Below, piece by piece: positions 46,240-55,491 of a DNA stretch of 64,000 bases. The notes beneath the pieces are model-generated. The model did not search any database and was not told where the DNA came from. It was given only the letters and a program-made list of their open reading frames with translations. The stretch's first letter is position 1, and the number at the start of each line of letters is the position of its first letter. A program made the translations under genes and the position numbers. Source of the stretch: Streptomyces sp. V3I7 (GTDB taxonomy: Bacteria; Actinomycetota; Actinomycetes; Streptomycetales; Streptomycetaceae); the NCBI RefSeq assembly GCF_030817495.1, contig NZ_JAUSZK010000001.1, positions 1 to 64,000 on the forward strand. The letters run 5' to 3'.

Positions 46240-47233
46240 ACCCTGGTGGCGGACCGGCCCGCAAGACGTCCACCGCATCGAAGACCGTGTCTCCAGCCTC
46301 TACGTCGAACGGTGCCACATCGACCGGGACGACAACGCGATCGTCCTGATCAACAAGGCCCGTATCGTCCACGTCCCAGCCGCCTACCTCGTCGTACTCC
46401 TGATCGGGCCCGGCAGCCGCATCACCCACGCGGCCGTCACCTTGCTCGCCGACTCCGCCACCTCGGTGTGCTGGGTCGGCGAGCAAGGCGTACGTCTGTA
46501 CGCCTCCGGCCTCAGCACCGCCCGCGGCTCCCAACTACAACTTCGCCAGGCATGGCTCGTCACCCGGCCCAAGGAACGCGTCGCCGTCGCCCGGCGCATG
46601 TACGACCTGCGCTTCCCCGGGGAAGACACCGCCACGCTGACCCTCCAACAGCTCCGCGGCCGGGAGGGCACCCGCGTCCGCAAGCTCTACGCACAGCACT
46701 CCGAACGCACTGGCGTACCGTGGACCAAACGCGACTACAAGCCCGGAGACGCCTTCGCCGCAGGTGACGACGTCAACCGCCTGCTGTCCGCGGCCAACTC
46801 AGCCCTCTACGGCATCTGCCACGCCGTCATCACCGGCATCGGCGCCAGTCCCGCCCTCGGCTTCGTCCACACCGGGTCCGCCTTGTCGTTCGTCCTGGAC
46901 ATCGCCGACCTCTACAAGGCCGAGTTCACGATTCCGCTCGCCTTCGACCTCGCCGCCAAGGGCCTCACCACCGAACGAGACGCCCGCACGGCCCTCCGTG
47001 ACACCGTCGTCCAGCACAAGCTTCTCCCCCGCATCGTCACCGACATCAAGAAGCTCCTCGTCCCCGACGGAGCCGCCCTCCTCGACGACGACCTCCACGG
47101 CCTCTGGGACGAGGGCAACACCATCGTCAGCGGCGGCCGCAACTGGGCCGACCCCTTCGCCTCGGAATCCCACCTCGACGTCATACCAAAGGAACCGGAG
47201 CTCCGCGATACCCGGCCAGAGGTGAACGGGTGA
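46232..47233 (+). CDS. cas1: Cas1e integrase
   Basis: A 333-residue spacer integrase. ATG 46232 is chosen because GAGG at 46222 is well spaced; ATG 46220 is in frame. Metal ligands are in place: E145 in LRGREGTRVRKLY, H213 in LGFVHTGSALSFVLDIADLYK and D223/D226 in the same segment. It acts as a dimer pair with Cas2 to insert new spacers at the leader end. The gene overlaps cas6e by 8 bases and cas2 by 4. Confidence 0.97.
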   Translation: MAEPWWRTGPQDVHRIEDRVSSLYVERCHIDRDDNAIVLINKARIVHVPAAYLVVLLIGPGSRITHAAVTLLADSATSVCWVGEQGVRLYASGLSTARGSQLQLRQAWLVTRPKERVAVARRMYDLRFPGEDTATLTLQQLRGREGTRVRKLYAQHSERTGVPWTKRDYKPGDAFAAGDDVNRLLSAANSALYGICHAVITGIGASPALGFVHTGSALSFVLDIADLYKAEFTIPLAFDLAAKGLTTERDARTALRDTVVQHKLLPRIVTDIKKLLVPDGAALLDDDLHGLWDEGNTIVSGGRNWADPFASESHLDVIPKEPELRDTRPEVNG

Positions 47234-47550
47234 GCGCAGGAACAACCGTCGTGATCCTGATCTCCGCACCGCATGGCTTGCGTGGCCACCTCACACGATG
47301 GTTCGTCGAAGCCGCCCCCGGCATCTACGTCGGAACCCCCAACGCCCGTATCCGCGACCGTCTCTGGACTGTCCTCGTCGACCGCATCCACGACGGGCAG
47401 GCCATCATGATCGAGCCCACCCCGACCGAACAGGGCTGGGCAGTCCGAACCGCCGGCCGAGACCGCTGGACACCAGTCGACTTCGACGGCCTCACCCTCA
47501 TGGCCCGCCCACGCCTCGTCGGCACCCCACCATGGCGCCCAGAATCCTAG
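47230..47550 (+). CDS. cas2: Cas2e, Cas1 partner in spacer acquisition
   Basis: A 106-residue protein of the CRISPR-associated Cas2 type found in I-E loci (CasCas2CT1978): VVILISAPHGLRGHLTRWFVEAAPGIYVGTPNARIRDRLW, then AIMIEPTPTEQGWAVRTAG. It bridges two Cas1 dimers. GTG 47230 overlaps the cas1 stop (GTGA). Array 2 begins only 47 bases after its stop, so part of the leader may lie within the cas2 coding sequence. Confidence 0.95.
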   Translation: MSAGTTVVILISAPHGLRGHLTRWFVEAAPGIYVGTPNARIRDRLWTVLVDRIHDGQAIMIEPTPTEQGWAVRTAGRDRWTPVDFDGLTLMARPRLVGTPPWRPES

Positions 47551-47597
47551 TGAATGAAAACCGCCCACCCGCCTGACGAAACCCCAGCTCAAGAAGT
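47551..47597 (+). promoter_or_regulatory. Leader of array 2
   Basis: Only 47 bases separate cas2 from array 2. The segment has GAAAAC 42 bases before the first repeat and ends AGCTCAAGAAGT, both features shared with the leader of array 1 read on its own strand. This supports leader orientation and fixes 47598 as the acquisition site. Confidence 0.7.
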
Positions 47598-50500
47598 GTC
47601 GTCCCCGCGCCCGCGGGGGTTGCTCGGCGGCTCGCTCTCCATGGAGATGACCCGCGCGGTCGTCCCCGCGCCCGCGGGGGTTGCTCCTCCCCTGGAGACG
47701 TCGCCCCCGTCGCCGACACGTCGTCCCCGCGCCCGCGGGGGTTGCTCGATCCACGACCTGATCAACGGCGCGGCCGACGTGTCGTCCCCGCGCCCGCGGG
47801 GGTTGCTCGGTGCCGGAGCTGTTCAGGTGGATCGCCGACCCGTCGTCCCCGCGCCCGCGGGGGTTGCTCCCAGAACGTCGAGAAGGAGGCCGCGAACTAC
47901 ATGTCGTCCCCGCGCCCGCGGGGGTTGCTCGCCGGTGCCCCGGCACAAGCCGCCCCGCACCGTGTCGTCCCCGCGCCCGCGGGGGTTGCTCCCGGTCGGG
48001 GCCTGCGGCCCCTACTCTGGGTGGGTCGTCCCCGCGCCCGCGGGGGTTGCTCCGCCAGCCCGCAGGAGATCACGTTCACGTTCCCGTCGTCCCCGCGCCC
48101 GCGGGGGTTGCTCCTCACGCAGACCCCGGGCACCGCCCCCGAGACCGTCGTCCCCGCGCCCGCGGGGGTTGCTCCCGGTTCATGATCGAGCGCGCGCCCG
48201 ACTTCACGTCGTCCCCGCGCCCGCGGGGGTTGCTCGACCTTCCTGATGCTGCCGCTGCTGGCGCGTTCGTCGTCCCCGCGCCCGCGGGGGTTGCTCCTTG
48301 ATGCCCTCGTCGACGATCCGGCCGGCCATGTCGTCCCCGCGCCCGCGGGGGTTGCTCTCATGGCGCTGCCAGGGCCCGGACTGCCGTCGCGTCGTCCCCG
48401 CGCCCGCGGGGGTTGCTCCCAGTTCAGCCTGGCCATGAGCTGGTCGACTTCGTCGTCCCCGCGCCCGCGGGGGTTGCTCGGGCCGTCGGCCTTTCACCGT
48501 GGGCCCCGGGGAGTCGTCCCCGCGCCCGCGGGGGTTGCTCCAAACCCCCGAGCGGCGCAGCCCGGGGGTTTTGGTCGTCCCCGCGCCCGCGGGGGTTGCT
48601 CTCCGCGCTCCAGCTGCGTAAGCACTGCGACGCGGTCGTCCCCGCGCCCGCGGGGGTTGCTCGAACCAGATTTTGGCCTTCTTCGGGCGGAAGGGGTCGT
48701 CCCCGCGCCCGCGGGGGTTGCTCGCGCTTCGGGCAACCGCAGGGGCGGCACGGGTCGTCGTCCCCGCGCCCGCGGGGGTTGCTCGCGCACGTCGGCGAGG
48801 GCGAGGGCCCAGACGGCGTCGTCCCCGCGCCCGCGGGGGTTGCTCGGCGCTGATGCCGATCATTGTGCAGGTCGTCAAGTCGTCCCCGCGCCCGGGGGGG
48901 TTGCTCCTGGTGACCGGCTTCGCCCAGATGTCCGTCGCCGTCGTCCCCGCGCCCGCGGGGGTTGCTCTTGCCCGCCGAAACGGGCGCACGGGAACCACAT
49001 GTCGTCCCCGCGCCCGCGGGGGTTGCTCCCGCTTCAGATCCGACAGGGCCGCGTCCGTCTCGTCGTCCCCGCGCCCGCGGGGGTTGCTCCATGCCGGGCT
49101 TGCCGTTGTCCGTCCACCCCGGGTCGTCCCCGCGCCCGCGGGGGTTGCTCGTACGTCGACCTCGTCTTCGACGTCCCCGGCAGGTCGTCCCCGCGCCCGC
49201 GGGGGTTGCTCCCTGGACGTCCTCCGCAAGGTCGCTTCCCCGCCGTCGTCCCCGCGCCCGCGGGGGTTGCTCTCACTGCGGAACTCGATGACAAGGCCGC
49301 CACCGGTCGTCCCCGCGCCCGCGGGGGTTGCTCGCCCAACCGCAAGGTCATCCGCCTCCAGCAGATGTCGTCCCCGCGCCCGCGGGGGTTGCTCGACCGA
49401 CAGCGCGGCCGCGTCGGCGCGCGAGTCGTCGTCCCCGCGCCCGCGGGGGTTGCTCGACGTAGTAGGGGAGGGAGGGCAGCATGTCGAAGTCGTCCCCGCG
49501 CCCGCGGGGGTTGCTCCGATCCGCCGAGACTGAGCGCGTCCGCTTGGCCGTCGTCCCCGCGCCCGCGGGGGTTGCTCCTGGCGGGCGGTTTTGGTGGTTG
49601 AACCGATCTTGTCGTCCCCGCGCCCGCGGGGGTTGCTCCTCTCCTACGTCTGGGCCCTGGCCGGCCAGGTCGTCGTCCCCGCGCCCGCGGGGGTTGCTCC
49701 CCCATCACGTTCGACCCGTCCCACGCTCTCGTGTCGTCCCCGCGCCCGCGGGGGTTGCTCCTTGTCCGCCGCGGCGCCCGTCGGCTCCCCCCAGGTCGTC
49801 CCCGCGCCCGCGGGGGTTGCTCGGGCCGCCGCTGCCTCACCTGGTCGCACGGTCTGTCGTCCCCGCGCCCGCGGGGGTTGCTCGCGCAGGTGACCCCGGG
49901 AAGTTGCGCGTGCGCGGGTCGTCCCCGCGCCCGCGGGGGTTGCTCGGTGTACGTGTCCTGGACGGACATCCTTGATGCGTCGTCCCCGCGCCCGCGGGGG
50001 TTGCTCGCGCGTCGCCCTGGCCGTGGCCGCCGTGTTGCTGTCGTCCCCGCGCCCGCGGGGGTTGCTCGTGGCCCCGGCTGGTCTCTCACCACCGGCCGGG
50101 GTCGTCCCCGCGCCCGCGGGGGTTGCTCGCGCGTCGCCCTGGCCGTGGCCGCCGTGTTGCTGTCGTCCCCGCGCCCGCGGGGGTTGCTCGAGGTCGAGTT
50201 CTTGATCTTGACCCACTCGCCGGTCGTCCCCGCGCCCGCGGGGGTTGCTCTGCGGCGGACACGCCGTGCGACATCCGTAACGAGTCGTCCCCGCGCCCGC
50301 GGGGGTTGCTCGCTGACCACCATGTTCCAGTTCGTCCGTCCGCCGTCGTCCCCGCGCCCGCGGGGTTGCTCTCCGCCCGGCACATAGTTCGGGTCCGCGG
50401 CACCGTCGTCCCCGCGCCCGCGGGGGTTGCTCCGCTTCTGGGCCGACCATCCCGACCAGCGGCCCGTCGTCCCCGCGCCCGCGGGGGTTGCTCCGCGTCT

Positions 50501-51929
50501 GCTCCTTCCTGACCCAGGACTACTGGGTCGTCCCCGCGCCCGCGGGGGTTGCTCCCGCGGACGGCTCAGCTCGGACTCCTTCACGCCGTCGTCCCCGCGC
50601 CCGCGGGGGTTGCTCGTTCCGCGGGGCTAATTTCTGAAGCGAATTCGCGTCGTCCCCGCGCCCGCGGGGGTTGCTCGCCACACACCTGCGTCATGGACGC
50701 CCTATCCAGGTCGTCCCCGCGCCCGCGGGGGTTGCTCCAGGCACGCGCCCTCGCAGACCAGATCCTGAAGGTCGTCCCCGCGCCCGCGGGGGTTGCTCTG
50801 GACCGCCTGACCAGGCACACCCCATAGACCCGTCGTCCCCGCGCCCGCGGGGGTTGCTCATACGCGCTCACGCCGGGCCACAGGATCGGTGAGTCGTCCC
50901 CGCGCCCGCGGGGGTTGCTCGCCACACACCTGCGTCATGGACGCCCTATCCAGGTCGTCCCCGCGCCCGCGGGGGTTGCTCCAGGCACGCGCCCTCGCAG
51001 ACCAGATCCTGAAGGTCGTCCCCGCGCCCGCGGGGGTTGCTCTGGACCGCCTGACCAGGCACACCCCATAGACCCGTCGTCCCCGCGCCCGCGGGGGTTG
51101 CTCATACGCGCTCACGCCGGGCCACAGGATCGGTGAGTCGTCCCCGCGCCCGCGGGGGTTGCTCGCCACACACCTGCGTCATGGACGCCCTATCCAGGTC
51201 GTCCCCGCGCCCGCGGGGGTTGCTCCAGGCACGCGCCCTCGCAGACCAGATCCTGAAGGTCGTCCCCGCGCCCGCGGGGGTTGCTCTGGACCGCCTGACC
51301 AGGCACACCCCATAGACCCGTCGTCCCCGCGCCCGCGGGGGTTGCTCATACGCGCTCACGCCGGGCCACAGGATCGGTGAGTCGTCCCCGCGCCCGCGGG
51401 GGTTGCTCTCCGATGGCGGGCACGGGCCGGGCCTAGCGGACGTCGTCCCCGCGCCCGCGGGGGTTGCTCGCCCACCAGGCCCGCATCAACGCCGCCCAAG
51501 GAGTCGTCCCCGCGCCCGCGGGGGTTGCTCCGGCATCACCAGGGAGCCGGCCGCCGCCCATCCGTCGTCCCCGCGCCCGCGGGAGTTGCTCTCTCGCCCT
51601 GCCGACCGTCAGGTCCGCTGGGTCGTCGTCCCCGCGCCCGCGGGGGTTGCTCCCCCTGCGCGGCCAGGTCCTGGAGGTCCTTGGCGTCGTCCCCGCGCCC
51701 GCGGGGGTTGCTCCGGGGACGCCGACCCGGGCGACGATCTGGACGTGTCGTCCCCGCGCCCGCGGGGGTTGCTCCCTGGTCGAGATCACCCTCATGTACT
51801 CCAACCTGTCGTCCCCGCGCCCGCGGGGGTTGCTCGCTGGACAGCCTGACCGGGCAGCGGACCGTACAGTCGTCCCCGCGCCCGCGGGGGTTGCTCCATC
51901 GGCACCACCTGGTACTGCGCCGCCCCCTA
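47598..51929 (+). CRISPR. Type I-E CRISPR array 2: 71 repeats, 71 spacers, interrupted at its 3' end by an IS
   Basis: 28-nt repeats (5' GTCGTCCCCGCG ... GGGGGTTGCTC 3') start every 61 bases from 47598 to 51869. Spacers are 33 nt except two of 34 (49761-49794 and 49884-49917). Variant repeats: 48879 (C to G at position 17), 50345 (27 nt, one G lost) and 51564 (G to A). The last spacer, 51897-51929, is complete and is followed by the CTAG target of the insertion sequence. Spacer 50007-50039 equals 50129-50161, and a four-spacer block is triplicated. It is read rightwards from the leader at 47551. Confidence 0.98.
50649..51380 (+). repeat. 244-bp four-spacer block present three times in tandem
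   Basis: Blocks 50649-50892, 50893-51136 and 51137-51380 each contain the same four repeat-spacer units in the same order (spacers beginning GCCACACACC, CAGGCACGCG, TGGACCGCCT and ATACGCGCTC). By reading they are identical. This is best explained by unequal recombination between repeats. Confidence 0.95.
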
Positions 51930-51983
51930 GAGGCTGTCTGATGGGTCGGTGACCGAGGCTTCCGTTCCATCATTCTGTTCGGC

Positions 51984-52866
51984 GTGGGGAGAGGCGATCT
52001 GTCAGACCGTGAGTGGTCTCGTCTGGAAGAGCATCTACCGAAGGCAGTTGGCAGAGGCGGACGGTGGAAGGACCACCGGATCGTCATCAACGGAATCCTT
52101 TTCAGGCTCCGGACCGGTGTCCCATGGCGTGACCTGCCCGCGCGCTTCGGGAGCTGGAAGACGGTCTACGACAGGCATAGGCGCTGGTCGGCGGACGGCA
52201 CGTGGGACATGGTCTTGCATGCCGTGCAAGCCGACGCCGATACCGAGGGGCGCATCGATTGGTCCATGGTGAGCGTGGACTCCACCGTGTGCCGGGCTCA
52301 CCAGCACGCGGCCGGCGCCCGCAACCGACCGCCCCGGATCAGCGGCAGGCGGTCCCGGCCTGCCCAGCATCGAGAGGATGAGGCCCTGGGCCACTCCCGC
52401 GGTGGCCTGACAACCAAGATCCACCTCGTTGGGGACGGAAGATGCCGCCCGCTGGCACTGCTGATCACACCAGGCCAGTGGGGCGACGCGCCCCAGATGA
52501 TCCCGGTCCTCGACCGTGTCCGAGTCCCCCGCCGCAGGCGGTGGCCACCCGCGCACCCGGCCAGACCATCTTGGTGGGGACAGGGCGTACTCATCCCGCA
52601 GGAACCGGCGTTACCTGCGCAGGCGCCAGATCAAGCACACCATTCCCGAACCGAGGACCCAACAAGCCAACCGCCGACGTCGCGGAAGTGCTGGCGGCCG
52701 ACCTCCCAGCTTCGACCGCGGACGATATGCCCGTCGAAATGAAGTGGAGCGAACCATCCTGGCACTCAAGGGATTCCGGGCCGTCGCGACCAGGTACGAA
52801 AAGCGGGCGTACGTCTTTCACGGCACTGTCACCGTTGCCGCGATCCGGCTGTGGCTCCGCTCGTGA
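51984..52866 (+). pseudogene. IS5-family transposase in two frames (orfA/orfB or frameshift mutant)
   Basis: GTG 51984 opens the first frame: GRGDLSDREWSRLEEHLPKA, INGILFRLRTGVPWRDLPARFG and the first catalytic Asp in MVSVDSTVCRAHQHAAG. Near 52527 sense moves to the +1 frame (beginning GGGHPRTRPDHLGGDRAYSS with the second Asp) and continues to RNEVERTILALKGFRAVATRYEKRA with the Glu, ending at 52866. All three DDE residues exist if the frames are joined. Some IS5 relatives express such a pair by programmed frameshifting; no clear slippery heptamer is visible, so a mutation is equally possible. Confidence 0.8.
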
Positions 52867-52938
52867 TCCGTGAGTGGGAACGGCTGTCACAGCTGGCCGA
52901 TACGCTGCGAGCGATCTACGACCGGCTGACTGGAAGGC

Positions 52939-53730
52939 ATGATGACCCGCACCCCCAGACCGACGCTCGAAGCGATACTCACCGCGCTTCCCGAACTTGC
53001 TCCCCACGCGCGCGACGCAGTCATACTCCATCCCGAGCGGGCAGAACCGGACTGCCGGAACAGTTCGATTGGCGGGCCACTGCTGTGGCCGAGTGACGAA
53101 CCGTGGCCCGAGTGCTCCTTGCCCGACGAGAACAACCCTGTCGGCGTACCTGCCACGGCCATGGTGCCGGTCGCACAGATCTTCCGGCGCGACGCGCCGG
53201 GACCCTGGTGGCCCGCTGGCATCGACCTCTTGCAGATCCTTTGGTGTCCCAATGAACACTGGGATCCTCCGGTCCAGCAGGCCGACGTCAGCCCTGTACT
53301 CGAGGTGCGATGGCGTCGGGCCGCTGACGTGACCAGCCCATTGACGACTCCGCCGTCGTCCTCGCGGTATGACGAGGACGGCTACCTGCCCCGGGCGTGC
53401 GCCCTCACCGCCGAGCCCGTGACCGACTTCCCTTTCCGTGAGGAGCTACCTGCAGAACTCCGTCCGCGGCTTGAGGAACTGGTCCGCGAAACCGGCGACG
53501 GCGGTGACGTCATCACCCGCCTCGCCGGCTGGAAACTCGGCGGCTGGCCGAGCTGGCACCTGACGCACCCCACAGTCTTTCCCTGCGGTGACTGTGGCAC
53601 GGCCATGACGCTCCTGTTCACAGTGGCCAGCGACGACGAGACAGGCGTCATCGTCGGCCGCTATGGAGACCTGCGCATCTTCACCTGCCCCACCGACCAC
53701 CGTCACGCGTTCCAGGTGGACCTGCACTGA
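52939..53730 (+). CDS. YwqG/DUF1963-like protein, passenger of the insertion sequence
   Basis: A 263-residue protein from ATG 52939 (GGAAGG upstream). The pattern SSIGGPLLWPSDEPWPEC near the N-terminus, LLQILWCPNEHW, and near the end WKLGGWPSWH and CGDCGTAMTLLFTVAS is that of DUF1963/YwqG-like proteins, whose function is unknown. It ends 41 bases before the right inverted repeat, so it lies inside the element and moved with it or was captured by it. It has no signal peptide or membrane helix. Confidence 0.65.
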   Translation: MMTRTPRPTLEAILTALPELAPHARDAVILHPERAEPDCRNSSIGGPLLWPSDEPWPECSLPDENNPVGVPATAMVPVAQIFRRDAPGPWWPAGIDLLQILWCPNEHWDPPVQQADVSPVLEVRWRRAADVTSPLTTPPSSSRYDEDGYLPRACALTAEPVTDFPFREELPAELRPRLEELVRETGDGGDVITRLAGWKLGGWPSWHLTHPTVFPCGDCGTAMTLLFTVASDDETGVIVGRYGDLRIFTCPTDHRHAFQVDLH

Positions 53731-53774
53731 CCTGGGGTTCGTCACCCGCACCACGACCCATCAGACAGGCTCTA

Positions 53775-55144
53775 GTCGTCCCCGCGCCCGCGGGGGTTGC
53801 TCCCGCGCGTTCTCCGCTCGCGTCCTGATGACGTCGTCGTCCCCGCGCCCGCGTGGGTTGCTCCCTCTTCGTGTTCGACCGCACCGGCGGCGGGACGTCG
53901 TCCCCGCGCCCGCGGGGGTTGCTCGTGGGCCGCCTGCCGGACCTCCCCGAGCTGCAGGTCGTCCCCGCGCCCGCGGGGGTTGCTCGGGCGAGAAGACCCG
54001 CGAAGTGCCCGTCCCCGCGTCGTCCCCGCGCCCGCGGGGGTTGCTCGCCCGGATGCGGAGCGTCTGATGCTGCTCGATGGTCGTCCCCGCGCCCGCGGGG
54101 GTTGCTCCACCGCGGCGGATCTGGTGCACCGTGTAGGCGAGTCGTCCCCGCGCCCGCGGGGGTTGCTCCGTGCAGTCGGCCGTGAACTCACTGCACGGCA
54201 AGTCGTCCCCGCGCCCGCGGGGGTTGCTCGACCCTGACCTTCCGGGCGATGGCCGGCATGCGGTCGTCCCCGCGCCCGCGGGGGTTGCTCGGCGGTCAGC
54301 GTGCTCGGCTGGCGGTACGTGCGGTCGTCCCCGCGCCCGCGGGGGTTGCTCCCCCATGTCGTCGCGGTCGTACGCATGCGCCAGGTCGTCCCCGCGCCCG
54401 CGGGGGTTGCTCCGACTACGAGGGCGTCCTCGACGAGGCCGAACTGTCGTCCCCGCGCCCGCGGGGGTTGCTCGGGGCTCGACCCGCTCGCGTACGCGCA
54501 GGCGGAGTCGTCCCCGCGCCCGCGGGGGTTGCTCCCTGTACGGCACGGGCTCGCTGAACCAGCCGACGTCGTCCCCGCGCCCGCGGGGGTTGCTCTCAGC
54601 CGACAGCGCGTGATCACCACGTGACCGGGTCGTCCCCGCGCCCGTGGGGGGTGCTCGATCCAGCGGGTTGCACCCCGCTGTGACTTGCCGTCGTCCCCGC
54701 GCCCGCGGGGGTTGCTCGCAGATCGCCGCCGTGGACGGGTTCGCCCTGGAGTCGTCCCCGCGCCCGCGGGGGTTGCTCCCGGGGGTTGTCGCCCTGCAGC
54801 AGGCCGTGTGCGTCGTCCCCGCGCCCGCGGGGGTTGCTCGGTAGCGACCCTCTTCCTGTGGGAGAACGTCCTGTCGTCCCCGCGCCCGCGGGGGTTGCTC
54901 CGCCGAGATGGTCGCCGCCGACCCTGACGTTTGGTCGTCCCCGCGCCCGCGGGGGTTGCTCGGGCGCCGTCCAGCAGGCCCTCGCCGCGCGTCCGTCGTC
55001 CCCGCGCCCGCGGGGGTTGCTCCGGCCTGAACCACGGCGAGGATCTGCGCGATCTGTCGTCCCCGCGCCCGCGGAGGTTGCTCGACGCCGACGACCCGCT
55101 CCGTATCGCGACCGCGGTCGTCCCCGCGCCCGCGGGGGTTGAGC
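53775..55144 (+). CRISPR. Type I-E CRISPR array 3: 23 repeats, 22 spacers (distal part of array 2)
   Basis: Repeats start every 61 bases from 53775 to 55117 in the same orientation as array 2, all spacers 33 nt. Divergent repeats accumulate: 53836 (G to T), 54629 (two changes), 55056 (G to A), and the last one at 55117 ends GTTGAGC instead of GTTGCTC. Decay of the last repeat marks the leader-distal, oldest end. No leader precedes it; the insertion sequence does. With the element removed it continues array 2 in perfect phase. Confidence 0.98.
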
Positions 55145-55491
55145 AGGAGACCGGTCAGCGTCCCAAGCAAGATCCGGACAAGGCCGTTGATGCTCCTATT
55201 GCTCGTCAAGCGACTTGGAGCCATTTGCGGTAGGCGTGGGTGAGGTCGTCGTCTCGGCGGCCAGGGCCTTGACCAGGGAAGGGGCTTCTGACCAAGCTCC
55301 TATCAGGTCATGTTCCGCCCGGCCGGAGCCATGAGAACAGGCCCCGGCAGCCGGACAGACCAACAGGAAGACAGCCCAGCAGGGCGTCAGTCAGTGCCCG
55401 AGCCACGGCCACCGGAACCTGAGTATCAGCATCAATGTCAGTGCCTCGTGCGATCCTCACCCCGGAAGCGGGCACTTCAGAAGGAGGCCGG
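55145..55491. other. Region between array 3 and the zinc-repeat gene, with a possible transposase tail remnant
   Basis: No intact gene. On the minus strand, ending at about 55206, the sense RRDDDLTHAYRKWLQVA followed by a stop looks like the C-terminus of a transposase or similar protein, preceded by a frame change; the family is not recognised. AAGGAGG at 55481-55487 is the ribosome-binding site for the next gene. Confidence 0.4.

Larger units (their letters stand above)
51931..53771 (+). mobile_element. IS5-family insertion sequence splitting the CRISPR array, with a passenger gene
   Basis: 1841 bp with inverted ends: left AGGCTGTCTGATGGGTCGG (51931-51949), right end complement AGCCTGTCTGATGGGTCGT. 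CTAG is duplicated at 51927-51930 and 53772-53775. It contains a frameshifted DDE transposase gene (51984-52866) and an unrelated gene (52939-53730) before the right end. The size is large for the family because of the passenger. The G of the right CTAG is the first base of the next repeat. Confidence 0.93.

Noticed and set aside
48204..49229. Long open frames of 100-500 codons on both strands through arrays 2 and 3 (products made of ARGRP, PAPAGV or SPRPRG repeats) and through array 1
   Set aside because: They arise because 28+33 = 61 bases step through all three frames of a stop-free GC-rich repeat. They are CRISPR arrays, not Arg/Pro-repeat proteins.
47598..55144. Self-targeting spacers against genes of this window
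   Set aside because: I could not find a spacer matching the window outside the arrays by eye; an exhaustive spacer-versus-window search with 0-3 mismatches would be needed to decide.
55150..55260. Possible transposase C-terminus on the minus strand (RRDDDLTHAYRKWLQVA)
   Set aside because: Too short and frame-shifted, and I could not assign a family, so it is mentioned only in the intergenic entry.
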